Positions 60,929 through 64,000 of a DNA stretch of 64,000 nt are shown in pieces. The first letter of the stretch is position 1. The number at the start of each line of letters is the position of its first letter. Source of the DNA: Antitrichia curtipendula (Eukaryota; Streptophyta; Bryopsida; Hypnales; Leucodontaceae); the NCBI GenBank assembly GCA_951230915.1, contig OX579635.1, forward strand, positions 11,594,001 through 11,658,000. The letters are read 5' to 3'. The notes under the pieces are model-generated. The model had not been told where the DNA came from. It worked only from the letters and a program-made list of their open reading frames with translations, and ran no database searches. The position numbers and the translations under genes were made by a program.

Positions 60929-61651
60929 TTCTAAAGCCCCAAGGTCTTTTTCCCATCAAAAAACACTCAAAACTGCCATTTCTATGACAAAGAGCAAAAA
61001 AATTTAATTTAATTTTTTTTTGGCTTTGAACCTTCTTAACTTAAGATTTTTACTCTATTGATTTCTAATTTCTAATTTTATATGATGAAGAATTGAGTTG
61101 AGATTTTAGGAATTAAAAAAAACAAAAACAAAACCCCCTTAATTTTCACTCATTAAATTTTTTGTTAAATAGAAGTAGATTCAAGATTGAAAGAAAAACT
61201 AAACGGTTAGTAGCTCTAAGTTGGAATTGAAATACAATAATCTCAGTAGTGAGATTGTTCTAGCAAGAGATCTTATCCTTGTGGAACTTTTTCTTTTGAA
61301 AAAATGTGAAAATCAAGTTCAAAAATAAATCCTACTAGTTATTTTTTCAAGAAGATTTTGTAATTGCCCAAAAAATTCGAGTGCCCATAACTTTTGCATG
61401 ACAAATTCAAATGGAGTGAATCAAAGCTTCGTATGTAAATAAAAATACAATCTATAAAAAATAAAATTTGGACTTTTTGTGCCATAACTTTTACGCCCAA
61501 GCACCAATTGAAATAAAAATTATATTTTTAGAAAGCTAGTGTGTTTTTCTATCTTCACCAAATTATTCAGAAAATCAAGGCAAATATTGAGACTGTAGGA
61601 GCCTATCCAAAATCCAATTTGTTCCCGAAGGGGACAATATGACTTTGAAGG
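60929..61651. mobile_element. TTAA-type element, family 7 copy 2
   Basis: Collinear with 40350-41110. The left end CTAAAGCCCC and right end GACTTTGAAGG are decayed; TTAA follows at 61652-61655. Confidence 0.6.
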
Positions 61652-61655
61652 TTAA

Positions 61656-62421
61656 TTCTTTAGGAACATTTGAGGTCTTGAAAACGCTATCCAAACTTGA
61701 ATTTCAAATGGATGTAATGTAACTTGTTCAAATGACCAATCAATGATGAGTTTCCTTCTCCTTGAAGGCCATGGATAACCTTGAAGCCACTATCCACAAC
61801 CCAACTTACAACCCAACTTACATTGGTAGATGCATCTTCTGAGGACAAAGAGAATGATACCAAGGAAGTTCAAATTTTGTTGGGTACTCTGAGATTCTCT
61901 GAAAACCCAGCCCCTCGGACTGGTCTGTTGTTTGAGGGTTAACATCCACACAAGACTCAAAAGACATTTATACAAATCAGGGCTCTCCCATTGCCCAATG
62001 GCTTCAATTTGACAGGGAAAGAGCCACATGCTCTGTGTAAAAGTAAGTCTACTACAAGCTAATCATCCTCTTTTTCTCATCATCATCTTGAACTTATGTG
62101 CCGCAGATCATTCACTGCCAATGTAGGCAGCCTGCCGGAGTTTTAAAGTTCGTAAAATAAATAAACTCTAAGACGGAACCTTTCTGGTATGAGGTTGCAT
62201 CACTTTATGCCATCAGCAAATCTGCGACTACCCAAACTGGGTTCTTTGCTCCTGTTGCTCTTTATGAAACTAACCGATAGAATGTACCTCCGTCCTTCCA
62301 AAACCAATAAGGAACAGCGTAGAATCAGATTATTCTTACCTTTTTCAGGGAGAGTTCAAACAACGGATCAATTATACATCTAGAGCTTCGTGTTGCAATG
62401 TGGCAGGGAGAAAGTGGACTC
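61656..62421. other. Downstream flank of the methyltransferase gene, no further gene recognised
   Basis: This stretch follows the stop codon of the minus-strand methyltransferase gene. Part of it is presumably its 3' UTR. No clear polyadenylation signal could be chosen. A 79-codon minus-strand ORF (62029-61790) has no recognisable domain. A short direct repeat, ACAACCCAACTTAC, occurs twice around 61797-61822. Confidence 0.4.
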
Positions 62422-64000
62422 CTACTCAGCCTCGCCCCCAAGCCCGGCCTCATCCGTGGCATCGTCTGAGGCATCATACAAAGTATCACAAAGCAGCCAA
62501 TCTTCAGTTGAAGATTCAGTCTTCATCCTTCTTCGCTCAGCCACCTCGACGGGATCATCTGGGCACATGTTGCGAGGGGCACGCCGAACAGGTCGTTCTG
62601 CCACAACGAACTTCTGACCGTCTCTCTCCCGCTCCGGAAAATCTGCCCACACTGCTCAGGGACACCAAGGAATCAGTCCAAAACTCTTCAACTTCCACCT
62701 GAATTTGCAAATAAAAGCAAGCCACACGCAATCCTGCCCGACTCTTTAAGAGGGTTACACAACTTACCCCAACACTGAACGGCTGGAGAACCCACGAAGG
62801 AATGTAAGACCTATGGAGAGGGAACTATAACAAAATCTTATACCCTGCATTACCTTTCGAGCTCTTGGACACAATATATTAAAACATTGCATTTACTGAC
62901 TAAGAAAATATGCGTTTACAAGCGATTTCAATACACGAACGTTGATAAATAGAAAATTATAAGCCAACATACCTGCGAATTGGTTAAGGACGATAGACGC
63001 TGCAACTGTTACGTTCAATGAAGCTGTGCCGGGCCCATTTTGAGGAATGTAGACAAAAGAATCACAGATCTCCATTTCTTTGTCAGAGAGTCCACTTCCC
63101 TGCACGTTAATTGTCGTTATAACCAGCTCAGTCCCTTCATAGAAACCACCAGAATACCGCAGACTATTTCAACTAACAGATTGAACTATTGATTCTTCCA
63201 GAATACAGACAGCATAGTACGATACACAGTATGAACATCATACACACACAAATTACTAAAATTCTTGTTCTATGTTCAACTAACCTCGTTCCCGAGTACA
63301 AAAGCGGTGCTACGATTAAAAGGATGCTTGTGAACTCTGGCTGCCCCCTCAGTGATCTCCACTCCACAAATAGACACGTTCTTAGCCTGCAAAAATAACC
63401 TTGCCCACCATCCACTGTCAAACCTCGGTAACTGAATAATAGATCACCCGAAAGACGATTTTATAATCTGTTAGAGGTTATAAATCGAAGTCACAACCAG
63501 ACAATGTATTTCTGATGGATACCTCCAAAGCTCCCTCTAAACGGACAGGTCCTAGTATAAGCAAAACTGAAGATGGCAAAACTGCGCAAGATAATTCAAT
63601 TCATTCGAGAGGGACACAAAATACACAATAAAGATCATGTTGTACAGCATCAGAAAATTACCTTCAAAAACTTGACAGCGTCTGCAAGAGTGTGAAAATG
63701 GCGAAATTGAAGGTGAAGTGTAGCACCATGGCTACCGAATGCGTTAAAATCCTTTCGGCCCACCAGAATGATCTCTGTTACACCAAAAGCTGTTGCACTT
63801 CGTGCTAGAGTTCCCAGATTGTGCCTCTTTGCAACATTGTGGACCAACAAGAAGCTCTCAAATCGATTTCCCCGATTTTGCGGCATCGTTTCACTCTTTG
63901 TTTTCAACTCTTCGATTTCTCGCACCTCTCCTGGTTTACTCTCCCGCTGGAAATCTTCGTTTAATTTACGGGCACTGTTAGCTGCGGCCTTGGGAGGTTT
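62422..64000 (-). CDS. SpoU/TrmH-family tRNA/rRNA 2'-O-ribose methyltransferase, 5' end possibly outside window
   Basis: I spliced four exons by hand: 64000-63662, 63386-63285, 63099-62973 and 62651-62422 (TAG stop at 62424-62422). All introns are GT-AG, and the reading frame is continuous for 265 residues. SpoU motif 1 is at residues 61-73 (HNLGTLARSATAFG, conserved Asn and Arg). Motif 2 spans the second splice junction at 141-151 (AFVLGNE then GSGL). Motif 3 is at 171-184 (GTASLNVTVAASIV). Together they form the knotted SAM-binding fold; the family methylates ribose 2'-OH in tRNA or rRNA. The order and spacing resemble, from memory, the plant proteins of the At4g15520 type; the exact RNA target and compartment cannot be read here. 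A Met codon at 63886-63884 could be the start, but the frame stays open upstream to the window edge with a charged Lys/Glu-rich stretch, so the gene may begin beyond 64000. The C-terminal tail is acidic (DASDDATDEAGLGGEAE). Confidence 0.93.

Noticed and set aside
1..64000. tRNA genes, rRNA, CRISPR arrays and bacterial-type operons
   Set aside because: No cloverleaf with matching A and B boxes, no rRNA-like conserved blocks and no spaced direct-repeat arrays were found. The short tandem repeats seen are satellites or microsatellites.

Overview
The window looks like a piece of a large, AT-rich land-plant nuclear genome. The one gene I can support is a multi-exon, intron-containing gene of plant type. 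Everything else is dense with transposon debris of plant type: Stowaway-like, pogo-like, hAT and Mutator-like elements, many of them nested. The sequence alone does not fix the species. The style of the pogo and hAT remnants would fit a seed-free vascular plant, but that is a weak inference.

The only convincing functional gene is at the right end (62422-64000, minus strand): the 3' four exons of a SpoU/TrmH-family RNA 2'-O-ribose methyltransferase, with its 5' part possibly beyond the window. No tRNA, rRNA, CRISPR array or other intact protein gene was recognised.

The largest structure is an inverted duplication. A roughly 4.5 kb GC-richer 'core' at 5153-9650 recurs in reverse complement at 56390-60722. 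Each copy is joined on its inner side to the same AT-rich repeat unit ('P'), which also forms a degenerate tandem run at 51500-56380. The arms are so similar in places that translated ORFs differ by one residue. Each arm has picked up its own insertion since duplication: a 9-bp-TSD element in the left arm and a CACTA-like MITE in the right arm.

The most distinctive signal is a large set of terminal-inverted-repeat elements flanked on both sides by TTAA, with ends of the CCCCTAAAGG or CCCTT type (332-1260, 1687-2107, 16335-17266, 21736-22439, 25780-26001, 26809-27742, 42826-43722, 46970-47854, 48299-48944, 50247-50547, 50408-50480 and more). One 73-bp copy has its own empty site elsewhere in the window, consistent with a TTAA target duplication. 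This is piggyBac-like behaviour, unusual for a plant.

Other layout: a complete but decayed pogo-like transposon with TA-flanked ends (12980-17548); a decayed hAT-type transposase on the plus strand (31670-34540) split by two further insertions; a tandem array with a period near 138 bp (34930-36370); a Stowaway-like MITE (45976-46542); a hAT MITE with a perfect 8-bp duplication (44925-45249); and several strong hairpins (20263-20376, 38890-38937, 47895-47969). The intervening stretches are AT-rich and hold nothing else I could identify.
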